NCBI GenBank assembly: GCA_963921935.1
Contig: OY998185.1
Coordinates: 58,171,717 to 58,235,716, forward strand
Direction of reading: 5' to 3'
Length of the DNA stretch: 64,000 nucleotides
Source: Galeruca laticollis
Taxonomy: Eukaryota > Arthropoda > Insecta > Coleoptera > Chrysomelidae
Shown here: piece by piece, positions 34,301-42,712 of the stretch
How the letters are laid out: each line of letters starts with the position of its first letter
Position numbering within the stretch: position 1 is the stretch's first letter
The notes under the pieces: model-generated
The model's database searches: none
Told to the model about the DNA's origin: nothing
The model's input: only the letters and a program-made list of their open reading frames with translations
Program-made: the position numbers and the translations under genes

Positions 34301-35176
34301 ATCGCATTTCATGTTCTCCAACAAGTACTTGAAGATATGAAATCACCCGCTATACTTAATCATCAAACTGCACACGCTACCCAAAAAATCCCTGTTAAAG
34401 AAACTGAAGAGGTTAGTGCAGATCTACCTCAATATTAAGACGTCTCTGTGGATTACGAATGTAGTTGGGACAAACAATCACTTAAAAATATGCAACACAT
34501 CATAATATTAATATTTATTATTTACAGAGATGTTGCCTTAACGGATCCAGCTAAATCTGTGTACCAGTATCAACCAAGCAGCTCATCAAATGTTTACCAA
34601 CAAAGTCCACAATACCAGCAACCTGGATCTGGTCAGTACTATCAATCCAGCCAATCTGGTTATCAACAACCAGGTCAAATCTACCAAACAAGCCAATCTC
34701 ACGAATCCAGTGCCACTCAATACTCTTTTTCGAAAGGAAACCCAAATCAAATTGATTATACTGGTGCCTACAGTGAAAATCAAAACTCTTATTCAAATCC
34801 AGCCCAAGCAGGACAGACTTATGTAGGAAGCCAATACCAACAAGGTGGTCATTCAAATCCACCTCAAGCAGGGCAAACTTATGTAGGAAGTCAGTACCAT
34901 CAAGGTGGTCATTCAAATCCAGCTCAAGCAGGACAGGATTACGTAGGAGGTCAATATCAACAATATGGTAGTTCAAATTACGACCATTATGACAGTTCTG
35001 GACAGTACAACGAAAAGTCGGAGGAAAATGGACCGCCAAAAGGATTTTTCTATAATTTCGAGTATCCTGTAGGGAAGATTGTTCAGAAGGGCGCTTCTGT
35101 AGGGGATTTGCACGATATTTATAGTTCAAATAAGGATAAATATGAAGGGCAGTTGAATGCTGCGTATCATCACTAG
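19365..35176 (+). CDS. Secreted cuticular-type protein, five exons
   Basis: Exons are 19365-19385, 25111-25278, 26286-26453, 26957-27117 and 34528-35176; all introns are GT-AG and all joins keep phase, giving 388 codons. The product begins MKGLILSFALLITVVSA, a signal peptide split after seven codons, as is common in insect cuticular genes. The middle part has GAYNYKADTGDEIKVQYW followed by DDGTGF, which resembles the Rebers-Riddiford chitin-binding domain, and then DTPEVQAEKEKFFARWNEEA, a motif often seen after that domain. The last exon is rich in Gln, Tyr and Ser, with three exact-length 20-residue repeats. Role (inference): an extracellular matrix protein of cuticle. The Rebers-Riddiford match is weak, so the family is less certain than the gene. 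Introns 1, 2 and 4 hold transposons. Confidence 0.85.
19386..21665. other. First part of intron 1, AT-rich, no gene
   Basis: Apart from the simple repeat at 20440-21215, no coding or repeat structure was recognised. Frames are short and AT-driven. Confidence 0.5.
20440..21215. repeat. Degenerate AT-rich simple repeat
   Basis: Phrases like TATAAATTTTGTATA, CTATAAATTCTC and TTTATATAAATT recur every 10-20 bases with many changes for almost 800 bp. It has no strict period and no coding potential. Confidence 0.75.
21666..25054. mobile_element. TTAA-flanked element with short inverted termini, no transposase seen
   Basis: TTAA at 21666-21669 is followed by GAGGGGCCTC; GAGGCCCCTC at 25041-25050 is followed by TTAA. 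Ends of 10 bp in inverted orientation with TTAA duplications are the piggyBac signature. No piggyBac transposase or other domain was found in the 3.4 kb between, so this would be a non-autonomous or decayed element. It includes the repeat at 23222-23395. The right end is only 56 bases upstream of exon 2 of the cuticular gene. Confidence 0.6.
23222..23395. repeat. Inverted copy of the repeat at 17883-18100
   Basis: Shares AAAACCGTT, AAAATTCCAACTTTTTT, GGGTAAACC and CTCGCATATTAGAT with the reverse complement of 17883-18100. The outer ends coincide with the edges of both copies, so it is probably a short dispersed element. Confidence 0.6.
25301..26275 (-). mobile_element. Penelope-like element fragment in intron 2
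   Basis: On the minus strand the reading goes from the end of a reverse transcriptase (HLDSFITYINSIHNNIKFTV, about 26175) through IHRLLTVPLNINNYTKELNI and QLKILTYFGTPSLKIRYF (25983-25720) to a GIY-YIG-type region (YKLKCGNDNCDKI, then IGRTFRNFKTRISEH near 25590). In the last motif a stop replaces the Tyr of the GIY-YIG core. Copies of GATGAAATAAAAC flank the fragment in inverted orientation. Order and style are those of Penelope-like retroelements; the copy is dead. Confidence 0.8.
27374..27535 (-). pseudogene. Cysteine-rich reading resembling a CXC (tesmin/TSO1-like) end
   Basis: A minus-strand reading ends with GILQCAPTCKCLKNGLPCTQ then MCDRSGNEQNCDN, an acidic tail and a stop at 27374. The spacing C-x3-C-x-C-x6-C recalls CXC domains found at the C-terminus of some transposon-encoded proteins. 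Upstream the reading breaks after 50 codons or fewer. Its relation to the flanking inverted repeats is not known. Confidence 0.4.
28181..30963 (+). mobile_element. pogo-like DNA transposon with TA duplication
   Basis: The element starts AGGTAGGTGAACCAATTATTG at 28183 and ends in the inverted counterpart of AGGTAGGTGAGCTAATTATTG at 30961; TA flanks both ends (28181-28182 and 30962-30963). The termini also contain many copies of ATATTGCCA in both orientations within about 400 bp at each end, which may bind the transposase. The single gene inside is of the Tc1/mariner superfamily, pogo/Tigger type. Confidence 0.9.
28605..30661 (+). pseudogene. pogo-like transposase with C-terminal PHD-type finger
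   Basis: The N-terminal part has a psq-type helix-turn-helix (WSQENLRRALQSITNG...ISEASKQYEIP). After a TAA at about 28797 the CENP-B-like DNA-binding helix follows in the same frame (AGRKWLRLFFKRHPDV). The DDE core shows YNMDEKGF (about 29120), and after a frameshift near 29180 LLIFDGAKSHL (about 29435) and LFCLPSNTTHEL. A further shift plus a small deletion near 29545 removes part of the third acidic site region. The end is CFLCKENRIADMRLCVVCKV...HEECVG...FKCPTC, a PHD-like zinc finger, a known addition in some insect pogo elements. A TGA at 30054 also interrupts. The element is not autonomous. Confidence 0.88.
31119..33546 (+). mobile_element. piggyBac-type transposon, apparently complete
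   Basis: TTAA duplications lie at 31119-31122 and 33543-33546. The inner ends are CCCTTAAACGACTAGCG at the left and, inverted, CCCTTCAACGGCGAGAA at the right. A longer motif AACGACTAGCGTTACTAATA at the left also has an inverted partner near 33380 (AAACGGCTAGCGCTACTTAT read on the plus strand). The single gene is open throughout, so of all the elements in the window this is the one most likely to have moved recently. Confidence 0.92.
31337..33352 (+). CDS. piggyBac-type transposase, intact, two exons
   Basis: A frame from 31496 is open to the stop at 33352, but its first 25 residues look like non-coding translation. A better model starts at ATG 31337, uses donor GTAAGT at 31354 and acceptor TTTTCTTTTTAG ending at 31572, and joins in phase as MDLRLERGFTLEEAIQ, giving 598 residues. 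Catalytic acidic residues are seen in LDYDESMIKYFGK, FYFDNLFTTFN and NRCMGGTDLMDQ, the DDD set of piggyBac. The C-terminus has a cysteine-rich finger (CAGEGCITSTRTMCSKCDV, LCLQCNIIFH), used in this family for binding the element ends. It acts in the nucleus by cut-and-paste at TTAA. The strand is the same as that of the host cuticular gene. Confidence 0.9.
33555..34150 (-). pseudogene. P-element-like (THAP-type) transposase C-terminal remnant
   Basis: The minus strand reads NCLKNFLGQVRNCCGNSRNP followed by TPIQFYRAFKKLF near 34130-34040, a conserved part of P-element transposases, where RNPTPLQF is usual. After stops and a shift the reading continues at 33784-33555 (LEDIFVVNINKLACKNCIEA, CKKCSSSYFLSLYTRMRLYY), which fits the C-terminal domain. 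The piggyBac insertion at 33546 lies just beyond the end. Catalytic residues are not covered by the remnant. Confidence 0.6.
34801..34980 (+). repeat. Three 60-bp coding repeats in the last exon of the cuticular gene
   Basis: Units at 34801, 34861 and 34921 encode about AQAGQTYVGSQYQQGGHSNP with Pro, His or Asp/Gly changes. The third unit is the most diverged. Such in-frame repeats commonly vary in number between alleles. Confidence 0.9.
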
Positions 35177-35238
35177 TTTTAGAACGTGAAAAAATGACAT
35201 ATCAGTCTTAAAATGTATATAGAGTTTAGGAATTTATT

Positions 35239-35244
35239 AATAAA
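35239..35244 (+). terminator. Candidate polyadenylation signal of the cuticular gene
   Basis: AATAAA occurs 63 bases after the stop codon at 35176, the expected distance for a short insect 3' UTR. Confidence 0.6.
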
Positions 35245-35731
35245 AATAAATTATTACAAGGTTACTACATTTTTCATTACTCAAGTGATAAAATTACACC
35301 TAAGCCGCCATTTCATCACAACAAATCATCGCATAGTTGCCATTACAGTAGATCGTTCATTTGTTTGTTTACAAGTGATGATTCGATTCGATTAATTTTT
35401 TGAAAATCAGTGTCGTCTATATAGCTGTATCTACTTATTGAATGACTATCATAGTTGAAAGTTATGCATTTTAACAATATGAAATACCTAAATTATTTAT
35501 TAGATGACATGTATTTTTGGTATTTTTCTGGTACATTTTTAAAGAATTTAATGAAAGCTTCATAACAATCCTAGTATTATGAATGAAATGCTGTCTATTC
35601 TTTTTCTACGTCACTCACAAATATTCTTCTAAAAAAATCTAAATTAAAAGAAACATCAGTTTTTATATATTTTTATTTCTTACAGTTACACAAAGAATAT
35701 TGATTAAATGATGTGAACAATGTTTAACATT

Positions 35732-36040
35732 TCACTTGGTCTTCTTCCTTTTAATTCTCGTTTTGTAGCTCAGTTCCGATAACGTTGTCGTTATTTTGTT
35801 GACATTCGTCTGGTCGTTTTTAACCTGTTCTTCGGCTTTTTCGAAAGCTAGCAAAATTACTATTTCCAAAAATTCCAAGAAAGATATTTTGTAACACATA
35901 TTTTTAGCAGTGACTTTCGGACATATTTTAGTAATCGTATCCAAAATCGTCTTTTTGCCCAACGTTCTGAATGTAAACAACGTTGTAGGACTGCTCAACT
36001 CTGCACTTTTGCGACTTCTTTCGTTTAAAGCTTGAGGTTC
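35732..36040 (-). CDS. RSPH10B: Last conserved exon of the RSPH10B-like gene, frame uncertain
   Basis: The reading SSPTTLFTFRTLGKKTILDT and ISFLEFLEIVILLAFEKAEE ends at a stop at 35732 after a basic tail. An acceptor TTTATTTCAG stands at 36041. Joining the cluster at 45774 to this acceptor gives a frame that leaves the conserved reading by one base near 36000 and stops after some 37 codons. Either an extra small exon lies in the 9.7-kb intron or a one-base insertion is present in the sequence GCAGAAGTTGAGC. Confidence 0.6.
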   Translation of the reverse strand, partial: EPQALNERSRKSAELSSPTTLFTFRTLGKKTILDTITKICPKVTAKNMCYKISFLEFLEIVILLAFEKAEEQVKNDQTNVNKITTTLSELSYKTRIKRKKTK

Positions 36041-39000
36041 TGAAATAAATTTAAGTTGGCAAATTAATGCTTAGTTTATTTACTGCATTTCAATAATAAT
36101 AATAATAATAAAAAATTTGGCTTAACTGCTAAAAAAAATATTATCAATGATAACAAATATGAAGTCAACCTCATTATTGTATTACATGTCGACAAACCTA
36201 GCTAGAGACTTGGAAGTGCACAGACGAAGAACGAAGAAATCAAACGTATATATAAGAATGGTATTACTGTATTACTAATGAGCGGGACGTGTCGTAGCAT
36301 GAACGTCTCAACTGGCCATCCGGTGCTCGGATTTTCATTTAAATATAAAGATTAAAAATAACTTTTTCTACAACCTCGATAAATGTTCATTTTATAACCG
36401 TAACTTCAATCGTAAAGAAGCACATTTTGTACAGAATTTCATTTTTGCATCGGTTGCTAGGCACTTCGCCATCTGGGATATATATATATATATATATATT
36501 TTAAATATTATGGGGTACAGCCAAAATGTATGGGTGGTTAAGAAAATTCGATTTTCACTATACCAAGCTTTCGATAATTTTATTATTATCTTTTTCAAGG
36601 CTAAAATACAATTTTGTTAAACTAAAAAACAAGGTTTATGTTTTATATAAGTAAAACTTACTAGTAAATTGAATAAACTCTTGAAGGATATCAAAATTGA
36701 TAACATTATTATGATTTCAGTTTCATATAATTAAAAAACACTGATATCAATTGCTGAGAACGTTGTCTGTAGTATCAAGGAATAAAATTTTTTTGAAATG
36801 ATTGATCAGTCATAGTTTTTTTGACTTTTTTTGATAACAGTGACAACTGACAACGTTAAGGTTTAAATACCTTAACTTACACTAACTTTTTTATCTAGTG
36901 TGAAATTACATCTTGTCATTCATATATTAATGACAAATGTAAATATAAAGGTTAAAGGTTAAAGGTTGAATATCCTGATTAACACTAACATGTAGATTTA
37001 GTATAAATTTTCATTATATGATTTGAAATTCATATAATTTCATTTAAATTTGAAAATTACCAATAAAAATTTTTTATAAATATAAAAAAAACTAACATTA
37101 AAAAACTTGAATCTTTAAAGAACTATAAATTAAAATCAATAATAACTCAAGATAACTGGTTAAAAAAACTTAACTGATATTGACATTCCTAAAGATATTA
37201 AAACTTTTTTGGCACTAGGTCACAAATTCGCAATTGAACCTTCTAATAATGATATTTCGGTACATAGGCTACTGGCTGATATTGAATACTTAATTAACGA
37301 CTTTGAAAACGAAAATAAAAATCTTTTCAGAGCAAAAATTACAAATTTAATTACAAATCATTTTCACAAACAGAAACAACAAAATAGTTATTTGAGATTT
37401 TTATTCAATAAATCTAAAACTTTTTTGAATGATAATCCCAATCTTATTATAACTAGAGCAGATAAAGGTAATGTCAGTGTACTTATGTATAAAACTGATT
37501 ACATAAGACTCTCTAACAATATCATTGATAACAATAAATATTACTCTGAAATCAAAACAAACCCTATATCAACACTAATTCAAAAAACTTACACCTTAAC
37601 TAAAAAATATAGTAGTAAATTCTCAACTTCAGAATTAAAAAAATTAAGATCAACATCGGCCTTAACACCTAAATACTACGGACTACCCAAAATACATAAA
37701 GATACTTTAAGCTTAAGACCAATCATTTCATCAATTGAATCACCCACAGCAGGAATTGCACAATTTGTGACTGACACCTTAACAAATGCATATTGTAAAA
37801 ACAATGAATATTATATTCAGGATTCTTTCTGTTTCGCTGAATTCATACAAAATAAACAACTACCTCCAAATCATGTTATAATCAGCTTAGATGTTGTCTC
37901 ACTCTTTAGTAATATTCCAATTTCATTAGTTAAACAAAGTATAAAAAAACACTGGCCAAATATAAGTATACATTGTAAACTATCTTATAACAATTTTATT
38001 GAATTCGTTGATCTTATTGAAAAGGGTACCTTTTTTGCATATAACGACAAATTATATAAACAAATTTTTGGAACACCAATGGGAAGCTCTGTCTCACCAA
38101 TATATGCACAATATGTAATGGATGACTTACTTAATAGTTGTATTCCAAAATTACCATTTGAAATCCCTTTTTTAAAAAAATATGTTGATGATTTAATTTG
38201 TGCAATTCCTAGTAATGGTATAGACACGATTCTACAAGTTTTTAATAGCTATAATACCAACATACAATTTACAATTGAAACAGAAACCAACAATAGTATA
38301 CCTTTCCTAGACAGTTTATTGATACGTAATCCAAAAAATATAGTTATATTAGATTGGTATAGGAAACCCACAAATTCAGGAAGATACTTGAATTACAACT
38401 CTTACCATTCCGAAAAAATAAAAATAAATCTAGTTCTATCCATGAAAAATAGAATAGCACGAATTTGTCATCCCACCCTTTTGAACAAAAATTTAAAAGT
38501 TCTTTTCGATATTTTCATTAACAATAGTTATCCTAGAACCTTATTAATAAAATAAAAAAATTGATTTTTAATACAACTATTGATACAAACCTCAATCATA
38601 CACATACAAGCAACGAAAATGTACCCTTAGATAATAATGAAACAGTGAATACTAAATATGGGTCATTACCTTATGTTAAGAACCTTTCAGACAAAATCAA
38701 TATAATATTTAAAAATGAAAACATTAAAATTGCTAACAGGAATATTTTAAAGGTAGGAGACGTTTTTTCAAAAGTTAAACAGAAAGATGAAAAAGTAATG
38801 AAAACTAACGTAATATATAACATTCCATGTATACATTGTAACTTAACTTACACTGGCCAGACCTCACGTGCCCTAAAGCAACGTATAATCCAACATCAAA
38901 GTGATTGCAATCTAAATTAAAAAACTTGTGCACTCACAGAACATGTTTTAGAAACTAAACATAGAATGAATTATAAAGAAACTAAAATTTTGAGTATAGA

Positions 39001-39901
39001 ATCTAATAAAACTAAAAGAGAATTCATAGAATTAGTAAACATAAAATTAAATCAACCATCGATGAATAAGAGGTCAGATATCAACAATGTCAGTGCAATA
39101 TATACTCAACTTATTTACCTACAAAATAAACCAACAACCTTTAACAATGACACGGATTTCCTACACATAACATCAGATGATGAATATTAAATAAAATGCA
39201 TGAATTTATGATAACTAACATAGTTATTATAAAGTTTCAATTTCTTTCATATCCATTTTTTTAAATAAATTTAACTTGTCATTACAAAAAAATTTTTTAT
39301 TGGTAATTTTCAAATTTAAATGAAATTATATGAATTTCAAATCATATAATGAAAATTTATACTAAATCTACATGTTAGTGTTAATCAGGATATTCAACCT
39401 TTAACCTTTAACCTTTATATTTACATTTGTCATTAATATATGAATGACAAGATGTAATTTCACACTAGATAAAAAAGTTAGTGTAAGTTAAAGTATTTAA
39501 ACCTTAACGTTGTCAGTTGTCACTGTTATCAAAAAAAGTCAAAAAAACTATGACTGATCAATCATTTCAAAAAATTTTTATTCCTTGATACTACAGACAA
39601 CGTTCTCAGCAATTGATATCAGTGTTTTTTAATTATATGAAACTGAAATCATAATAATGTTATCAATTTTGATATCCTTCAAGAATTTATTCAATTTACT
39701 AGTAAGTTTTACTTATATAAAACATAAACCTTGTTTTTTAGTTTAACAAAATTGTATTTTAGCCTTGAAAAAGATAATAATAAAATTATCGAAAGCTTGG
39801 TATAGTGAAAATCGAATTTTCTTAACCACCCATACATTTTGGCTGTACCCCATAATATTTAAAAGTTAGTTTTTCAACTATTCAGCCGTGACTACCCTTC
39901 T

Positions 39902-39942
<41 letters not shown>

Positions 39943-41024
39943 CACGCAAATAGAAGAAGGGGCTACTGAAAAGAGTGGTAACCGCAGACATGCATGTTTC
40001 TGGCTCATTAGCCGTCATCGGTACGGTACAACCAAGAAAAGATGTGAAACATGGGAGCAAAGGTGTTGAATTAAATATGAGAAAATATAACAGAATTCGG
40101 CAGGATAGTCAATCACAACATTTGTGTCAGTATTATTAGAAGATCTCGAATATTCGAGACAACAACCAACATAGACACGGAGGTGCATATAACACTCCCG
40201 TCTGAAACTTCCAACCCAGATTAATGAAATAATAACAAGATGTACGAATAGTGTGTAACATATGAACAATAAGCAACGAATAGATTAGTGGGTATTGCAC
40301 GCAAATAGAAGAAGGGGCTACTGAAAAGAGTGGTAACCGCAGATATACATATTTCTGGCTCATTAGCCGTCATCGGTACGGTTGTTGTTGTCTTGAATAT
40401 TCGAGATCTTCTAATATTACTGACACAAATGTTGTGTTTGACTATCCTGCTGAATTCTGTTATATTTTCTCATGTTTCAGTCAACACCTTTGCTCCCATG
40501 TTTCACATCTTTTCTTGGTTGTACCGTACCGATGACGGCTAATGAGCCAGAAACATGCATGTCTGCGGTTACTAATCTTTTCAGTAGCCCCTTCTTCTAT
40601 TTGCCTGTAATACCCACTAATCTATTCGTTGCTTATTATTCATATGTCACGCACTATTCGTACATCTTGTTATTATTTCATTAATCTGGGTCGGAAGTTT
40701 CAGACGGGAGTGTTATATGCACCTCCGTGTCTATGTTGGTTGTTGTCTCGAATATTCGAGATCTTCTAATATTACTGACACAAATGTTGTGTTTGACTAT
40801 CCTGCTGGATTCTGTTATATTTTCTCATGTTTCATTCAAGACCTTTGCTCCCATGTTTCACATATTTTCTTGGTTGTACCGTACCGATGACGGCTAATGA
40901 GCTAGAAACATACATGTCTGCGGTTACCACTCTTTTCAGTAGCCCCTTCTTCTATTTGCGTGCAATACCCACTAATCTATTCGTTGCTTATTGTTCATAC
41001 GTCACGCATTATTCGTAAATATAG

Positions 41025-41100
<76 letters not shown>

Positions 41101-42661
41101 GTGTTTTACTAATTTTATTATGATTTATATATGAATATGAATTTATATGATTTGACTTTTATTTGTTGCTGTTGTCACACTTTGTAATAGTAACTGCACT
41201 AATGTGAAAACTCCTTTACCGCTAAATATAACCTATTAAATTTTATGACAGCAGTTGTCAAATTAATATGCCCGGCTCTATAAATATTAAATGTTATATT
41301 ATGAAAGATAAATCAATACACAATCAATTAACTCACTCTTAACTCAGGGAGGGATCAAAGATTTCAAATAAGAATTCAAATTTTATAAATTTCCAAATAG
41401 TTTTCCAAATTACGTATTGCACTATTCAAAATGTAAAGTAACTGTTTGTCCAATACACTATAAGACAATTAAATTCTTATGACATATATGAAATTTACTG
41501 TCAGGAAATTAACCAAATGTCTCTTATTATACTAAATTTTCTCTAGCATGAAAATTATCAAATATAATGAGAATGAATATGAAAAAAGAACCAAAGAGAT
41601 TTAGAATTCAAATTTATATAATCTATTATCAGATAACAATTACAAAATTAAAACTTTTCAAAAAATATAAACGCATAAACCAAAGATAGAACTTTCTATC
41701 AAACCTTAATATTAAACAACCTATAATTAGAAATTTCCTATCTAAATAATTTAACCAAAAGTTCAAAATGTCTACTTTTATAATTGATATATGTCAATGT
41801 AAAATGCGCAAATTTCCTTGTAAATTGTCTGTTCAAAAATAGTCTTCACTTGACGTAGAATTTTATATAAGTAACGTTACTATAATTTCAATGTAAGTAA
41901 TCATAAGATGCATCTATTTTCGAAATATTTTTAATAAAGGCCTATTAATTCTCGAGAAATAATACAGATAATATGGACTGGACTCACCAACTAGGTTCTG
42001 GTAGACTCGTTCGTATTCTAAAACGCTTTTTAGAATTTCAGGAACAACTTTTCTAAATCAATAATTTAGAAACCGGAAAAACCACTCGCACTTTAACGCT
42101 CTAATTCTTTGCGAATAATACACGCACTGGCTTTATAATGGTAAATATGTTGAAACTGATAATAATCATACAAATTACTCTGATATTCTGAATTAAATTT
42201 GAGACGACTCTTATTCGATGATTGTCTCGAGGGAATCTAAAATCAACTCTATTTGAAATAAATTTGAGACAACTCTTATTCGATGTTGTCTCGAGAGAGA
42301 TTCAAAATCAACTAACTAAACTGTTTCAATAAATAATTCTCCTCTCCTTTGGTTACCAAAAATTCTTTTTTTTTAAATACAAATTTACGTTTTCATATAC
42401 AAAGAGAGATTTTCATTGTTTTAGTATAAATGCCATTTTGCTAACAGAGACATCTGTATTCTTGTTTTCAAATCATTTTAATATCTATCTATCATTAAGT
42501 CCATTCTGCATTAATGTCATAGGAAATTGAAATGTCAAATTTTATTGGTATATTGAACCTTTCAAATTATTGATAATACAGTGTGTATCACTAGTATTAC
42601 ATCTAAATATGCATATTTTCTTTATTTCAATGTTTTCTTTAGAATTTAGATAGAGGATATG

Positions 42662-42712
<51 letters not shown>

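Larger units (their letters stand above)
27169..34376. mobile_element. Composite element bounded by inverted repeats of about 150 bp in intron 4
   Basis: The segment 27169-27320 is the diverged reverse complement of 34226-34376: shared stretches include CAAGTACTTGTTGGAGAACATGA-type, CAATATGGCGG, CATTCCAAGAT and ACATATTTAAAAC. Between them lie a cysteine-rich reading, a pogo-like element, a piggyBac element and P-element-like coding remnants. The inverted repeats may be the termini of an old P-like or other DNA transposon that later received pogo and piggyBac insertions. No convincing target duplication was found outside the repeats, so two independent inverted copies of a short element cannot be excluded. 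Confidence 0.5.
36499..39866 (+). mobile_element. Penelope-like element with long inverted terminal repeats
   Basis: A reverse transcriptase frame (37209-38555) is followed by a GIY-YIG endonuclease region (38561-39190). The pair is enclosed by repeats of about 570 bp in inverted orientation (36499-37076 and 39289-39866) with only scattered differences. Penelope-like elements are known to carry their terminal repeats in direct or inverted arrangement. (TA)n tracts lie just outside on both sides (36477-36500, 39907-39940), which suggests insertion into a TA microsatellite or its copying. Confidence 0.9.
39940..41010. repeat. 355-bp repeat in an inverted array
   Basis: In minus orientation about 1.25 units lie at 39940-40383, and in plus orientation about 1.75 units at 40384-41010; the switch is at about 40383. 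The unit length is exactly 355 bp (39978 to 40333; 40521 to 40876). Each full unit has a 16-bp palindrome TCTCGAATATTCGAGA (40144, 40746) and a hammerhead-like segment. It contains no protein frame that looks real. (TA)n tracts flank the array on both sides. Confidence 0.88.

Noticed and set aside
34551..35129. Minus frame of 192 codons
   Set aside because: Reverse of the repetitive last exon of the cuticular gene, opened by the Gln/Tyr-rich repeats.
40540..40552. CTAATGA as the conserved core of the hammerhead-like segment
   Set aside because: It would need G5 to A and leaves no proper stem II; CCGATGA a few bases earlier fits all three stems.
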